A stretch of 64,000 nucleotides of DNA from Cryptobacterium curtum DSM 15641. Its GTDB lineage: Bacteria > Actinomycetota > Coriobacteriia > Coriobacteriales > Eggerthellaceae. Made by a program: the position numbers and the translations under genes. Location of the stretch: contig NC_013170.1 in NCBI RefSeq assembly GCF_000023845.1, positions 620,001 through 684,000 on the forward strand. Reading direction: 5' to 3'. A model generated the notes under the pieces. The model was given only the letters and a program-made list of their open reading frames with translations. It was not told the origin of the DNA and did no database searches. This document shows positions 1-8,428 of the stretch, one piece after another (the stretch's first letter is position 1; the number at the start of each line of letters is the position of its first letter).

Positions 1-614
1 TGGATGAAGTCACCCGCACCGCTATGTGCGAGGCAGCTCGTCGTGCTGTTGAAGCGGTGGGTTACCGTTCGGCGGGCACAATCGAGTTTCTTCTTGATTC
101 TGATAACAAGTTTTACTTCATGGAAATGAACACGCGTGTGCAGGTGGAGCATCCAGTAACCGAAATGATTACTGGTGTTGATATCATTAAGGAGCAGCTT
201 CGCATTGCCGCAGGTGAAAAGATGCTTTCAGCTTCTCGTGAGCGCTTTGTACCGAATGGCCACGCGATTGAGTTTCGTATCAATGCAGAAGATCCTGACC
301 AGGAATTTCGACCGTGTCCTGGTACAATTGAGCGACTTGTGGTGCCGGGTGGGCCTGGTGTGCGTATCGAGAGTTATCTTGAGCAAGGTAGCCACATCAG
401 CCCCTATTACGATTCGTTGATTGCAAAGCTCATCGTGTGGGGGTCCGATCGCGATGAAGCCATTGCACGAGGCAGGCGCGCTCTTTCGGAATTCGTTATT
501 GAGGGTCCTGGCATCAAGACAACGATTCCGTTTCATCAGCGCGTGCTTGATATTGAAACGTTTAAGGCAGGCAATGCTTGTACTGATTTCATCGAAACGG
601 AGATGGGAGAATAG
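1..614 (+). CDS. accC: Biotin carboxylase subunit of acetyl-CoA carboxylase, 3' part
   Basis: The gene enters from outside the window; codons are in frame from base 3. The product carries out ATP-dependent carboxylation of biotin on the carrier protein, the first half-reaction of acetyl-CoA carboxylase, in the cytoplasm at the start of fatty acid synthesis. The visible part has the end of the ATP-grasp domain (FMEMNTRVQVEHPVTE, containing the catalytic ExNxRxQVEH stretch) and the biotin carboxylase C-terminal domain (HAIEFRINAEDP, later YYDSLIAKLIVWG). About 200 residues are seen, so more than half of the usual ~450-residue protein lies upstream. The stop is three bases before the Asp23 gene, so the two are very likely cotranscribed. 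Pyruvate or propionyl-CoA carboxylase subunits share these motifs; an acc role fits the stand-alone domain end. Confidence 0.93.
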   Translation, partial: DEVTRTAMCEAARRAVEAVGYRSAGTIEFLLDSDNKFYFMEMNTRVQVEHPVTEMITGVDIIKEQLRIAAGEKMLSASRERFVPNGHAIEFRINAEDPDQEFRPCPGTIERLVVPGGPGVRIESYLEQGSHISPYYDSLIAKLIVWGSDRDEAIARGRRALSEFVIEGPGIKTTIPFHQRVLDIETFKAGNACTDFIETEMGE

Positions 615-617
615 GTT

Positions 618-965
618 ATGTCCGATCTAAACGTAGAAGGAATGGCACTTGCAGACGGGGTGCTTGAAACCATTATCTCAATTGCAGTGCAAGAAGTAGA
701 AGGCGTTGCTCGCGTAGGTGGGGCGTCTGCGGCTGGTGGATTGTTCTCGTCGCGCAAAGCAAAACCGGTCACCCGCGGTATTGAGGTTTCAACCGACGAG
801 GATGATGGCATTGCTGTTTCTGTGCGCATCGAGGTTGTGTTTGGCCAGGTGCTGCCCGAGGTTGCCCAAGCAGTGCGCACTGCGGTTGCCAATGCTGTTC
901 TTACCCAGGTGGGAGCGCATGTTTCCTCGGTAGACGTCTATATTGACGGTATTCGCTTCGAGTAG
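618..965 (+). CDS. Asp23/Gls24 family envelope stress protein (first copy)
   Basis: A 115-residue protein of the Asp23/Gls24 (DUF322) family. Family members are small cytoplasmic proteins, often held at the membrane by a partner, linked with envelope stress in Gram-positive bacteria; the exact function is not known. The pattern of alternating beta and helix and the ending SSVDVYIDGIRFE are typical. It sits between accC and nusB, three bases after the accC stop, an arrangement common in Gram-positive genomes. No AmaP-like membrane partner is next to it here. A second, diverged copy lies at 37287-37634. Confidence 0.88.
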   Translation: MSDLNVEGMALADGVLETIISIAVQEVEGVARVGGASAAGGLFSSRKAKPVTRGIEVSTDEDDGIAVSVRIEVVFGQVLPEVAQAVRTAVANAVLTQVGAHVSSVDVYIDGIRFE

Positions 966-974
966 GGGACCAAC

Positions 975-1463
975 GTGGCGAAACGGCATGAGCGTACCCT
1001 TGCGCGACGCATGGCAGTGCAGGTCCTCTATGAGGGCGAGATTACTGATACCCTTGCTTCTGAGATAGTGCTTCGACCCGATGCGGTACCCGATGGGGGT
1101 GCGCTGCCTGCGTATGCAGTCTCGCTTGTTGAAGGTGTCTGCGCTCATCGAGTTGCAATTGATAACAAAATCGCAGCCGCTTCCGAAAACTGGTCGGTTG
1201 GTCGTATGCCGCTTGTTGATCGTGCCATTATGCGGCTGGCGGTATTTGAGATGACCCATTGCGACGATGTACCGCTTTCGGTTTCTATTAACGAGGCGGT
1301 TGAACTTGCAAAGGAATTTGGCGGTGCTGATGATTCGGCGCGCTTTGTCAATGGCATTTTAGGGCGTATTGCCCGTCAGGATAATGAAGACGCCGAACTA
1401 CCTGAGTTGTCGGACATGTCTGACGCTGTTGATGAATCTGATACGGCAGGAGAGAAAGCATGA
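975..1463 (+). CDS. nusB: Transcription antitermination factor NusB
   Basis: A 162-residue all-helical RNA-binding protein. With NusE (ribosomal protein S10) it binds boxA RNA and supports antitermination in rRNA operons. The start RRMAVQVLYEGEI and the central block DRAIMRLAVFEMTHCDDVPLSVSINEAVELAKEFGGADDSARFVNGIL (given here as its family hallmark positions, about residues 81-130) match NusB. The start is GTG at 975, with AGGGG just upstream inside the end of the Asp23 gene. About 30 acidic residues trail the conserved fold. The stop overlaps the start of xseB by four bases, so the two are translationally coupled. Confidence 0.94.
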   Translation: MAKRHERTLARRMAVQVLYEGEITDTLASEIVLRPDAVPDGGALPAYAVSLVEGVCAHRVAIDNKIAAASENWSVGRMPLVDRAIMRLAVFEMTHCDDVPLSVSINEAVELAKEFGGADDSARFVNGILGRIARQDNEDAELPELSDMSDAVDESDTAGEKA

Positions 1464-1798
1464 ACGGCACAGGCGCTGATCAAGCCGATGATCTTACCTT
1501 TGAGGGTGTCAACGACCGTCTGACGGAGATTGTTGATGCGGTCTCCAACGATGACATTTCGCTGGAAGAGGCGCTTGATCTCTTTGAAGAAGCCATAGAC
1601 CTAGGCATGCAGGCATCTTCGCTACTTGAAGAAGGTATTGTGCAAGAATCGCCAGATAAAGATAGCGCATTGCATGAAAGTGACGGGGCTGGCATCGCGT
1701 CTAATCCTACTGGCATTAAGCCTAACCCTGTTGACCCTGTTGGTATTGCGTATAACCCTGTTAGCACTACCTCTAACTTCAGTTCACCTGCTGAATAA
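1460..1798 (+). CDS. xseB: Exodeoxyribonuclease VII small subunit with a long C-terminal tail
   Basis: Residues 12-60 match XseB, the small subunit that caps the XseA nuclease in exonuclease VII, an enzyme that degrades single-stranded DNA to oligonucleotides. The signature is FEGVNDRLTEIVDAVSNDD followed by SLEEALDLFEEAIDLG. XseB proteins are usually 60-80 residues; this one is 112, with a tail rich in Asn, Pro, Ser and Thr and containing related NPxG/NPV motifs. The DNA of the tail repeats the words TAACCCTGTT and CCTGTT. No xseA gene is in the window; nusB and xseB overlap directly, so the large subunit must lie elsewhere or be absent. The tail might be a recent low-complexity addition. 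Confidence 0.85.
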   Translation: MNGTGADQADDLTFEGVNDRLTEIVDAVSNDDISLEEALDLFEEAIDLGMQASSLLEEGIVQESPDKDSALHESDGAGIASNPTGIKPNPVDPVGIAYNPVSTTSNFSSPAE

Positions 1799-1895
1799 CA
1801 GGTACTTGGATTATTTTGCGGATGTGACGTGCCGCAGAAGAATGTATGCCGCAGAAGCATGAAACGTGCAGCGACAACGAAAGGAGGCATGATAA

Positions 1896-3785
1896 GTGAA
1901 TCATAAGCGCATACTAGACAGTATCGAGAGTCCTCAAGACCTCAAAGGTATGAGTGTGTCTGATCTTACCACCCTGTGCAATGAATTACGCACGGAAATG
2001 GTCAAAGTTACTTCCCAGAATGGCGGGCACCTTGCATCGAGTCTTGGTGCGGTAGAAACTATCGTGGCTCTTCATTCGTTGCTTGATTGCCCCGACGATA
2101 AAATTGTTTTCGATGTGGGTCATCAGGCCTATGCGCACAAACTTCTGACCGGTCGTCGCTCTCGCTTTTCTACCTTGCGGCAGCTTGATGGTATTACCGG
2201 GTTTCCAAATCCGGATGAAAGTCCCTATGACGTTCACCCTTCTGGGCATGCTTCCGATAGCTTATCGATTGCTATGGGGCTTGCGAAGGCACGCGATTTA
2301 TCAGGTACATCAAACAAGATCGTTGCACTCGTTGGAGACGCTGCACTTTCTGGCGGTATGGCTTTTGAAGCGCTCAATCATATTGGTCAAGAACAGACAC
2401 CAATGGTTATCGTACTCAACGACAACGGAATGTCTATTTCGCGACCGATCGGTGCGCTCGTTCGTCATTTGGGAAATCTGCGGGCGAGCAGTCAGTACCG
2501 GCATACGCGCGATGCGCTTCAAGAAGCGATGGAAGACCGCGGTCCCTTAACGCAAGGGTTACTCGATTTAGGTCGGAATATGAAGGAATCCATGAAGCAG
2601 TTTGTGATTCCTCATGCGATGGTCTTTGAACAGCTCGGCATTACCTGTACCGCACCGGTTGATGGTCACGATGTTGGTCTTCTGCGTGAGATGTTTTCAG
2701 TAGCGCTGGCAGCTGATGCTCCCGTGCTCGTGCATGTGGTTACGCGCAAGGGAGCAGGGTACGCTCCTGCAGAGGCAAGCCCCGAAAAGTTTCACGGCAT
2801 TTCCGCCTTCGACATTAAGACAGGTCTCACAAAGAAAAAGCCAGCTACTGCCCCTACCTATACGAGTGCTTTTGCTTCGGCGCTTATGGCTGAAGCAAAG
2901 GTCGATCCTGACATTGTTGCTATTACAGCAGCTATGAAGTCGGGTACCGGTTTGGCGGATTTTGCAGCGACGTACCCAGAGCGTTTCATCGATACGGGAA
3001 TTACCGAAGAACATGCGCTTGGTTTAGCTAGTGGACTAGCTGCAGGCGGTAAAAAACCGGTTGTTGCAATCTATTCCACGTTTCTACAACGTGCAATTGA
3101 CCAGGTTATTATTGATAATGCCTTGCCACATCAGCATACGGTTCTTGCTATTGATCGAGCGGGGTTGGTGGGTGATGACGGTCCCACGCACAACGGCGTT
3201 TTTGATATTGCCTATCTGCGCATGATTCCTCATATGAAGATCATGGCTCCTTCTAATGAAGTCGAACTGGCGAGCGCTCTGCATACGGCATTAGCCGATA
3301 CGTCAGGTCCTGTTGCGTTGCGGTATCCACGCGGCGAAGCCGAGGGTGCTATCAATCCGAATGGTCCCGAGACGTGGAAGCCGGGACAGTCACTTGTCCG
3401 TCGTGTAGGCGACGATGTAGCGATTCTTGCCTTTGGGCGTCTTGTGAATGAAGCGCTTGGTGCCGCCGATCTCCTTGCCAAAGCGGGTATAGAAGCACGG
3501 GTCGTTGATATGCGGTGGTGCAAGCCGCTTGATGAAGAAGCGATTGCTCAAGCTGCTACCACTCGTCTTATTGTGACGGCAGAAGAGGGTGTTATTGCCG
3601 GGGGTGCTGGTGAAGGGGTTCTCGGTGTTCTTGCGCAGCGAAACCTTGCCTGTCCCTCGCTTCTTTTAGGCATTCCCGATCGTTTTGTTGAGCAGGGGAA
3701 GATACCGGCGCTCTTTAAGCGTTTGGGTCTTGATGCAGCAGGAATGGCACGTCGCATAGAACAAGCGCTGCGCGATAAAAGCTGA
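1896..3785 (+). CDS. dxs: 1-deoxy-D-xylulose-5-phosphate synthase
   Basis: A 629-residue thiamine-diphosphate enzyme that joins pyruvate and glyceraldehyde 3-phosphate to make DXP, the entry step of the MEP isoprenoid pathway. The three transketolase-like domains are in the usual order: the TPP-binding part (VGDAALSGGMAFEALNHIG near residues 145-165), the pyrimidine-binding part (ITEEHALGLASGLA, then GDDGPTHNGVFDIAY), and the C-terminal domain. Length is normal for the family. The start is GTG at 1896, chosen because AAAGGAGG lies eight bases upstream; an ATG closer to the Shine-Dalgarno is out of frame. It is about 100 bases after xseB and probably in the same operon. Confidence 0.95.
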   Translation: MNHKRILDSIESPQDLKGMSVSDLTTLCNELRTEMVKVTSQNGGHLASSLGAVETIVALHSLLDCPDDKIVFDVGHQAYAHKLLTGRRSRFSTLRQLDGITGFPNPDESPYDVHPSGHASDSLSIAMGLAKARDLSGTSNKIVALVGDAALSGGMAFEALNHIGQEQTPMVIVLNDNGMSISRPIGALVRHLGNLRASSQYRHTRDALQEAMEDRGPLTQGLLDLGRNMKESMKQFVIPHAMVFEQLGITCTAPVDGHDVGLLREMFSVALAADAPVLVHVVTRKGAGYAPAEASPEKFHGISAFDIKTGLTKKKPATAPTYTSAFASALMAEAKVDPDIVAITAAMKSGTGLADFAATYPERFIDTGITEEHALGLASGLAAGGKKPVVAIYSTFLQRAIDQVIIDNALPHQHTVLAIDRAGLVGDDGPTHNGVFDIAYLRMIPHMKIMAPSNEVELASALHTALADTSGPVALRYPRGEAEGAINPNGPETWKPGQSLVRRVGDDVAILAFGRLVNEALGAADLLAKAGIEARVVDMRWCKPLDEEAIAQAATTRLIVTAEEGVIAGGAGEGVLGVLAQRNLACPSLLLGIPDRFVEQGKIPALFKRLGLDAAGMARRIEQALRDKS

Positions 3786-3837
3786 TCGTTGCATGAGCCC
3801 TGTGAGGCAGTATGTGAGATAAGTTCGTATATTCTTT

Positions 3838-3906
3838 GCGAGGGAAGTATTTCCTTGCCAATAAGTTCCTTTTCTTGTGCGTATCACGTAAGATATCGTC
3901 TTACGT
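3838..3906 (+). terminator. Two stem-loops between dxs and the transporter gene
   Basis: The first hairpin is GCGAGGGAA, loop GTA, TTTCCTTGC (3838-3858), nine pairs with two G-U. The second is a perfect eight-base dyad ACGTAAGA-TATCG-TCTTACGT (3886-3906). Neither is followed at once by a strong T run, so they could be a weak dxs terminator or a control element for the transporter gene that starts 29 bases later. Confidence 0.45.
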
Positions 3907-3934
3907 TTGAGTATTGATTGGACTGGATAGCATT

Positions 3935-5218
3935 ATGTTTACTCAACCGCAAATCATAGCCATCGTCGTATTTGTCGGCGTTATGACGCTTGTCGCCACC
4001 GAAAAGGTGCACCGTTGTTTGGCAGCTCTTGCCGGCGCGCTCATTCTTGTTGTGACGGGTGTTATTAGTTTCGATACGGGAATCTCCCATATCGATTTCA
4101 ACACTATCGGTGTTTTACTGGGCATGATGCTTTTTGTCTCGGTGATAAAAGAATCGGGTCTGTTTGAATATACGGCACTGAAAGCTGCGCAGATTGCCAA
4201 GGGTGATCCATGGCGTATTATGGTGGCGTTTATACTGATAACTGCCATGCTTTCAGCACTGCTCGATAACGTGACCACCGTGTTGCTGGTCGGTCCTATG
4301 ACTCTTGTTGTCTGTCGGATGCTTGAAATTAATCCGATACCGTTTTTCCTTACTGAAATTATGGCGAGTAACATTGGTGGTACAGCAACGCTTATCGGCG
4401 ATCCGCCTAACATCATGATCGGCTCGGCAGCAAACCTGACTTTTTTCGATTTCGTTGCCAATGATGCACCGGCGGTTGTTGTTATTCTTGCTGTTGTTAT
4501 TCTGGCATTCCGTTTTATGTATGGGCGCAACATGGGCGTTGACGAGACGCATCGCGCTGCCATTATGAAACTCAATCCTAAAGAGAAGATTCGTGACTTA
4601 AGTCTTTTCCGAAAGAGCCTCGTCATGATTGCCCTTGTGGTGGTCTTCTTTATGGTTCATGGACAGCTTGGTCTTGAATCCAGTGTCATTGCGCTGTCTG
4701 CCGCCTGCATCATGATGCTTATTGGTCGCGCCGATTTGGAATTGTCTGTGTTCAACGTGGAGTGGACAACCATTGGCTTCTTCTGTGCCCTCTTTATGGT
4801 TGTTGGTGCCCTATCTGAAACCGGTGTTATTACCATGCTGGCTGAATGGATTATGGACATCACAAACGATAATCCGCTTGCCATGATGATCGTGATTCTC
4901 TGGGCGAGCGCCATTATTAGCGCGGTGCTCGACAACATTCCGTTTGTCGCCACAATGATTCCTGTCATCACTGCCATTGGGATGACCGGTGTGGATGTCG
5001 TTCCCCTGTGGTGGGCTCTTTCGCTTGGCGCGTGCTTAGGTGGCAACGGTACGCTTATCGGAGCAAGCGCCAATGTGGTGTTATCGTCTATTTCGACGAA
5101 GGAAGGGTATCCCATTTCCTTCATGGACTTCACGAAGGTTGGCTTCCCCGTCATGATACTTACGGTAGCGGTGGCGACGGTTTACTGTCTTATCCGCTAT
5201 GGCTTGCCCATGATGTAG
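3935..5218 (+). CDS. ArsB/NhaD family ion transporter
   Basis: A 427-residue integral membrane protein of the ion transporter superfamily that includes NhaD sodium/proton antiporters and ArsB arsenite permeases. The hallmark NIGGTATLIGDPPN is present near residues 140-155, and a second, related half-repeat with GGNGTLIGASANV lies near residue 375, as expected for the inverted repeat fold. About ten or eleven hydrophobic segments are visible. There is no arsenic operon (arsR, arsC) nearby, so Na+/H+ exchange or an organic anion role is as likely as arsenite export. The start at ATG 3935 is preferred over an upstream in-frame TTG (3914) because a GGAT word lies about seven bases before it; the difference is only seven residues. 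Confidence 0.85.
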   Translation: MFTQPQIIAIVVFVGVMTLVATEKVHRCLAALAGALILVVTGVISFDTGISHIDFNTIGVLLGMMLFVSVIKESGLFEYTALKAAQIAKGDPWRIMVAFILITAMLSALLDNVTTVLLVGPMTLVVCRMLEINPIPFFLTEIMASNIGGTATLIGDPPNIMIGSAANLTFFDFVANDAPAVVVILAVVILAFRFMYGRNMGVDETHRAAIMKLNPKEKIRDLSLFRKSLVMIALVVVFFMVHGQLGLESSVIALSAACIMMLIGRADLELSVFNVEWTTIGFFCALFMVVGALSETGVITMLAEWIMDITNDNPLAMMIVILWASAIISAVLDNIPFVATMIPVITAIGMTGVDVVPLWWALSLGACLGGNGTLIGASANVVLSSISTKEGYPISFMDFTKVGFPVMILTVAVATVYCLIRYGLPMM

Positions 5219-5802
5219 TCGGTACTGCAAAAGGGATAAAAAACGAGGTTGCACGCGCCCACATGGGTCTGCCAATGACGCAAGAGGCATTGCACCGCTT
5301 ATCTATGCTGAAGCTGTTATCCCTCTGGTTCCCTGAATGGCTTGATCGGTCTCCATCGTCTTATGCCTGCCTGTTGGCGTTGTGCTGGCAGGCAGATAGC
5401 CATAAACAATCACATACATGGCTTTGAATATGCCAATTTCTGGCACTCCAGGTCATCTCTATTACCTGGTAGATTACGTAAAAGCCATCGTCCTTTTGCG
5501 CCCTTTTATTCTCGCGTACTAAACCGTATGATCAGCCTAAACTGCCTGTTCTGAAACGTATCTGCTGGGATGCGTTTGAAGGTTGCGGCAGTATGGGGTG
5601 CTGCCGGTGGTATCTCGATTGGCAGTTCACATGAAGCAATCGCGCGTGAGTGTGAACTTACTAAAGGGGAGCACCAATGAACCGCGAACATCTAAATGAA
5701 TGTAATAGCTCGTGAGTGTGGGTGTTGGATGTGGGTGAACCTGGCTACCAGTTATACGGGGTTCTTTTTGTCAAGCTCGGGCAAAATGAGCAGGTGTGAG
5801 AC
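5219..5802. other. Gene-poor decayed region before the prepilin peptidase
   Basis: A 584-base stretch with no intact gene. It holds an eight-base dyad TGCCTGCC / GGCAGGCA (5364-5371 and 5387-5394) without a T run. Short reading frames in three different phases look like pieces of one or more broken genes: a 30-residue frame from ATG 5430 (MPISGTPGHLYYLVDYVKA at its start), a frame with KPYDQPKLPVLKRI before 5570, a 36-residue frame from ATG 5570 with VAAVWGAAGGISIG, and a frame with VLDVGEPGYQL near 5725. The word AVWGAAGG recalls the P-loop region of actinobacterial CpaE/FlpE-like pilus ATPases (AVWGPxGxPG). See the separate entry for that candidate. Confidence 0.5.
5490..5800 (+). pseudogene. 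Possible remnant of a ParA/CpaE-like ATPase gene
   Basis: In the frame starting at 5570 the text KVAAVWGAAGGISIGSS then EAIARECELTKGEH looks like the start of a MinD/ParA/CpaE-type ATPase domain: a strand, a glycine-rich P-loop, and the following helix with an AxARExxxxGEH pattern. The P-loop lacks the usual GKS/GRTT ending. Upstream text in another phase (KPYDQPKLPVLKRI) and downstream text in a third (VLDVGEPGYQL) would fit the pieces either side after frameshifts. Such ATPases sit in Tad/type IV pilus loci close to a prepilin peptidase, which is the next gene. This is pattern reading by eye with no alignment, so it is tentative. Confidence 0.3.
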
Positions 5803-6774
5803 GTGGGTGGATCTGTCATACCAAGTCTGCCTATCATGTCGCTGCTTTTCTCGGGAATTATTGAGGCTGTTCTCTCAGTTGAGATCAGCTCGGAAGCTGT
5901 TATCGCCGTGCTTGTTGCTGGGGTCGTAGGGGCTGTTTCCTCAGCGGCAAGTAGCATCTTTGTGTGGCATTTCTTGATGCATGTCGGGGTGAAGCCGCCT
6001 CGATGGCAACCTTTCTTGCTCTGTCTTTTCTGCATGGCACTGTGCATCGTTGTTACTGCCGCACACCCATCCTCAGTTATTGATGCGTGTGATAGGAGTC
6101 TGGTGGCAGGTATTTTGATGGCCGCTGCTTGGTCAGATGGAACCTGTCGATTAATTCCTGATGCGTTGTCGTATGGGGGCGCTGGCTTACATCTAATCCT
6201 TCTGATAGGTGCTCATCTGTATGCTGGTACACAAAGCGCTATCCCATCCGCGGTTTTTCATGCCGTTTTAAACGCATTCGGTATGGTGGCGTTACTTGCT
6301 GTTGCTGCACTCTGCTGCTACAAGTCGCGTGGCTACCGTTCGACTGACAAAACATTGTCCTCTCGATTGCTACTTAGAGCACCTATAGACTCTCGGCGTA
6401 GTCCTGTTGAATCTATCTGTGCCATATCATCCAGAACGTCCGCAGTGGCTACCACACCCGTAGTGCCGGCGGCTCCGAGCGAACTTACTCGGCGCTCTTC
6501 TGATAACAGCACCCTTAGTGCTGCACCAATTGGCGGGGGAGATATCAAGCTGATTGCCTGTATCACTTTTTGCTGTGGATGGTGGAGCACGCTTTCTCTT
6601 GTCGGCGTTGCCTGTCTGCTTGCGTTAGCCAGTGCAATTTTGCGACAGCTATATAGCCGCTTGCATGCTGCAAAGAACCGCAAGCCGTTCTCTGTATATC
6701 CTCGTTTGTTGTCCCATGCAACATTCCCGTTTGTCCCCTCAATTGCTGTGGCGTTCTGGGTAGTCTCGCTTTAG
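5803..6774 (+). CDS. A24 family prepilin peptidase
   Basis: A 323-residue membrane aspartic peptidase of the TadV/PilD type, which cuts the leader of type IV prepilins or Flp pilins at the cytoplasmic face. Both catalytic aspartates are visible: Asp112 in WSDGTCRLIPD and Asp247 in the GGGDIK motif. Eight or so hydrophobic segments surround them. Between the two motifs is an unusual Ser/Thr/Arg-rich insert of about 65 residues (roughly 178-243). The N-methyltransferase domain of PilD is absent, as in TadV-like short forms. The start is GTG at 5803, with a weak AGCAGG upstream; ATG 5836 is an alternative. No pilin, pilus ATPase or secretin gene is in the window, so it may be a survivor of a lost pilus locus or may serve genes elsewhere. 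Confidence 0.82.
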   Translation: MGGSVIPSLPIMSLLFSGIIEAVLSVEISSEAVIAVLVAGVVGAVSSAASSIFVWHFLMHVGVKPPRWQPFLLCLFCMALCIVVTAAHPSSVIDACDRSLVAGILMAAAWSDGTCRLIPDALSYGGAGLHLILLIGAHLYAGTQSAIPSAVFHAVLNAFGMVALLAVAALCCYKSRGYRSTDKTLSSRLLLRAPIDSRRSPVESICAISSRTSAVATTPVVPAAPSELTRRSSDNSTLSAAPIGGGDIKLIACITFCCGWWSTLSLVGVACLLALASAILRQLYSRLHAAKNRKPFSVYPRLLSHATFPFVPSIAVAFWVVSL

Positions 6775-6884
6775 CGGGTTAAACACAAAATCGGTTGGAC
6801 TGAGATGCTTTTTAGCAGCGTGTAGGGCAGCAGTGGCGAGGCGTAAGATGCTCAAGGATTAATCGCGTGGCGACCTGGTGTCTG

Positions 6885-6893
6885 TGCTACAAT
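6885..6893 (+). promoter_or_regulatory. Extended -10 promoter for rpsA
   Basis: TGCTACAAT is an extended -10 element (TG, one base, TACAAT). No convincing -35 lies 17 bases upstream, which is usual for extended -10 promoters. It would give a leader of about 140 bases before rpsA. The leader contains a small hairpin CGCCC-TT-GGGCG near 6960-6971 and a CCCC that could pair with the GGGG of the ribosome binding site. Confidence 0.5.
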
Positions 6894-7039
6894 GGCTTGG
6901 TCTGTCTGGCGGAGGGCTAGATGGGCAGGTATTGTTGGCCCCCGAGACATGTTTGAAAACGCCCTTGGGCGCCGTGAACATGGTTTAACCAGCACGCATT
7001 CATGACGAAGGGTCCCCGTTGTTTTGAAAGGGGTCCATT

Positions 7040-8251
7040 TTGACCGAAATCAAGAACCCGTCCGTGATCGATTACGAGGACGTTCCCGACGATCAGATGA
7101 ACGCGATGATCGATGGTACGTTGACCGAATTTGATGAGGGCGATCTCGTCGACGGCACAGTTGTCAAGATTGAGCGCGACGAAGTGCTGGTTGACATCGG
7201 ATTCAAAAGCGAGGGTGTTATTCCCGCTCGCGAGCTGTCTATTCGCAAAGATGCCGATCCATCTGACATTGTGAATCTGGGCGATTCTATTGAAGCGCTG
7301 GTGCTGCAGAAGGAAGATAAAGACGGCCGTCTGATTCTGTCCAAGAAGCGTGCTGAATACGAGCGTGCTTGGATTTCTGTTGAAGAGAAGTTCAAGGCTG
7401 GCGAAATCGTTTCTGGTGAGGTTATCGAAGTTGTCAAGGGTGGCCTGATTCTCGATATCGGCCTGCGCGGCTTTCTGCCCGCTTCCCTTGTTGACTTGCG
7501 TCGCGTAAAAGATCTTGATATGTATCTGGGCACTCCCCTTGAAGCACGCGTTATCGAAATGGATCGCAACCGCAACAACGTGGTGCTTTCTCGTCGTGTC
7601 CTTCTGGAAGAAGGTCGCAAGAACGAGCGCGCCGAAATTCTTTCACGTCTAACCAAGGGCATGCGCCTGAAGGGTACTGTGTCCTCGATCGTCGATTTCG
7701 GTGCCTTCGTGGATCTGGGTGGCATCGATGGTCTGGTTCACATTTCCGAACTCTCTTGGAGCCACGTCAACCATCCTTCCGAGGTCGTCAAAGTTGGTGA
7801 CGAAGTAGAGGTTCAGGTTCTCGACGTCGACTTGCAGCGTGAGCGCATTTCGCTGGGTCTCAAGCAGACGACTGAAGATCCGTGGGTTAAGCTGGTAGAA
7901 AGCTATCCAGTTGGAAGCATTATTGATGGTAAGGTTACCAAGACGGTTCCATTTGGCGCCTTTGTCGAACTTGGCCCCAACGTTGAAGGCCTCGTGCATA
8001 TCTCTGAGATGGCTAACAAGCACATTGAAGCCCCCACGCAAGTTGTGCATGCGGGCGATGAAGTGAAGGTCAAGGTCATGGAGATCAATACCGAGCGCCG
8101 TCGCATTAGCCTGTCTATGAAGGCTGCTGCTGAGGATCTTGGTATTGAGATTGCTGTTGCCGAGCCCGATCCGGCTGCTCTGGAAGAAAAAGCTGCTCGT
8201 CAGGCCAAGCGTGCCGCGCGGGAAGCCGAAGAAGAAGAGCAAGAAGATTAA
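7040..8251 (+). CDS. rpsA: 30S ribosomal protein S1
   Basis: A 403-residue RNA-binding protein with four S1 (OB-fold) repeats, at about residues 32-105, 118-185, 205-275 and 290-360. The third and fourth carry the clear motif [16 protein letters not shown]...GLVHISE. S1 helps the 30S subunit take up mRNAs, particularly structured ones. Four repeats and a charged tail ending in acidic and basic runs fit actinobacterial S1 rather than the six-repeat E. coli form. The start is TTG at 7040, supported by GAAAGGGG seven bases upstream. It is probably transcribed alone and closed by the terminator at 8315. Confidence 0.95.
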   Translation: MTEIKNPSVIDYEDVPDDQMNAMIDGTLTEFDEGDLVDGTVVKIERDEVLVDIGFKSEGVIPARELSIRKDADPSDIVNLGDSIEALVLQKEDKDGRLILSKKRAEYERAWISVEEKFKAGEIVSGEVIEVVKGGLILDIGLRGFLPASLVDLRRVKDLDMYLGTPLEARVIEMDRNRNNVVLSRRVLLEEGRKNERAEILSRLTKGMRLKGTVSSIVDFGAFVDLGGIDGLVHISELSWSHVNHPSEVVKVGDEVEVQVLDVDLQRERISLGLKQTTEDPWVKLVESYPVGSIIDGKVTKTVPFGAFVELGPNVEGLVHISEMANKHIEAPTQVVHAGDEVKVKVMEINTERRRISLSMKAAAEDLGIEIAVAEPDPAALEEKAARQAKRAAREAEEEEQED

Positions 8252-8314
8252 ATCGCGTTGAGATAGATAACGCTTCTTGAAATAATGCTTCAGAAGCGCA
8301 GACTTCTATTACAA

Positions 8315-8351
8315 ACAAGGTCGCTCGCAGCATGCAGGCGGCCTTGTTTTT
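8315..8351 (+). terminator. Rho-independent terminator after rpsA
   Basis: Ten-pair stem ACAAGGTCGC / GCGGCCTTGT (one G-U pair), loop of 13 bases, followed by TTTT. It lies 64 bases after the rpsA stop. Confidence 0.85.
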
Positions 8352-8428
8352 GTATCAATAATAGCTGCAATGGATGGTACGATAGCAGCGTCCCGCTTTC
8401 TTGGTTTGCAACAGGAGGATGATCACGC

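Noticed and set aside
7013-7036. Sequestering of the rpsA ribosome binding site by CCCC-GGGG pairing
   Set aside because: Only four or five pairs can form; too weak to claim as a control element.
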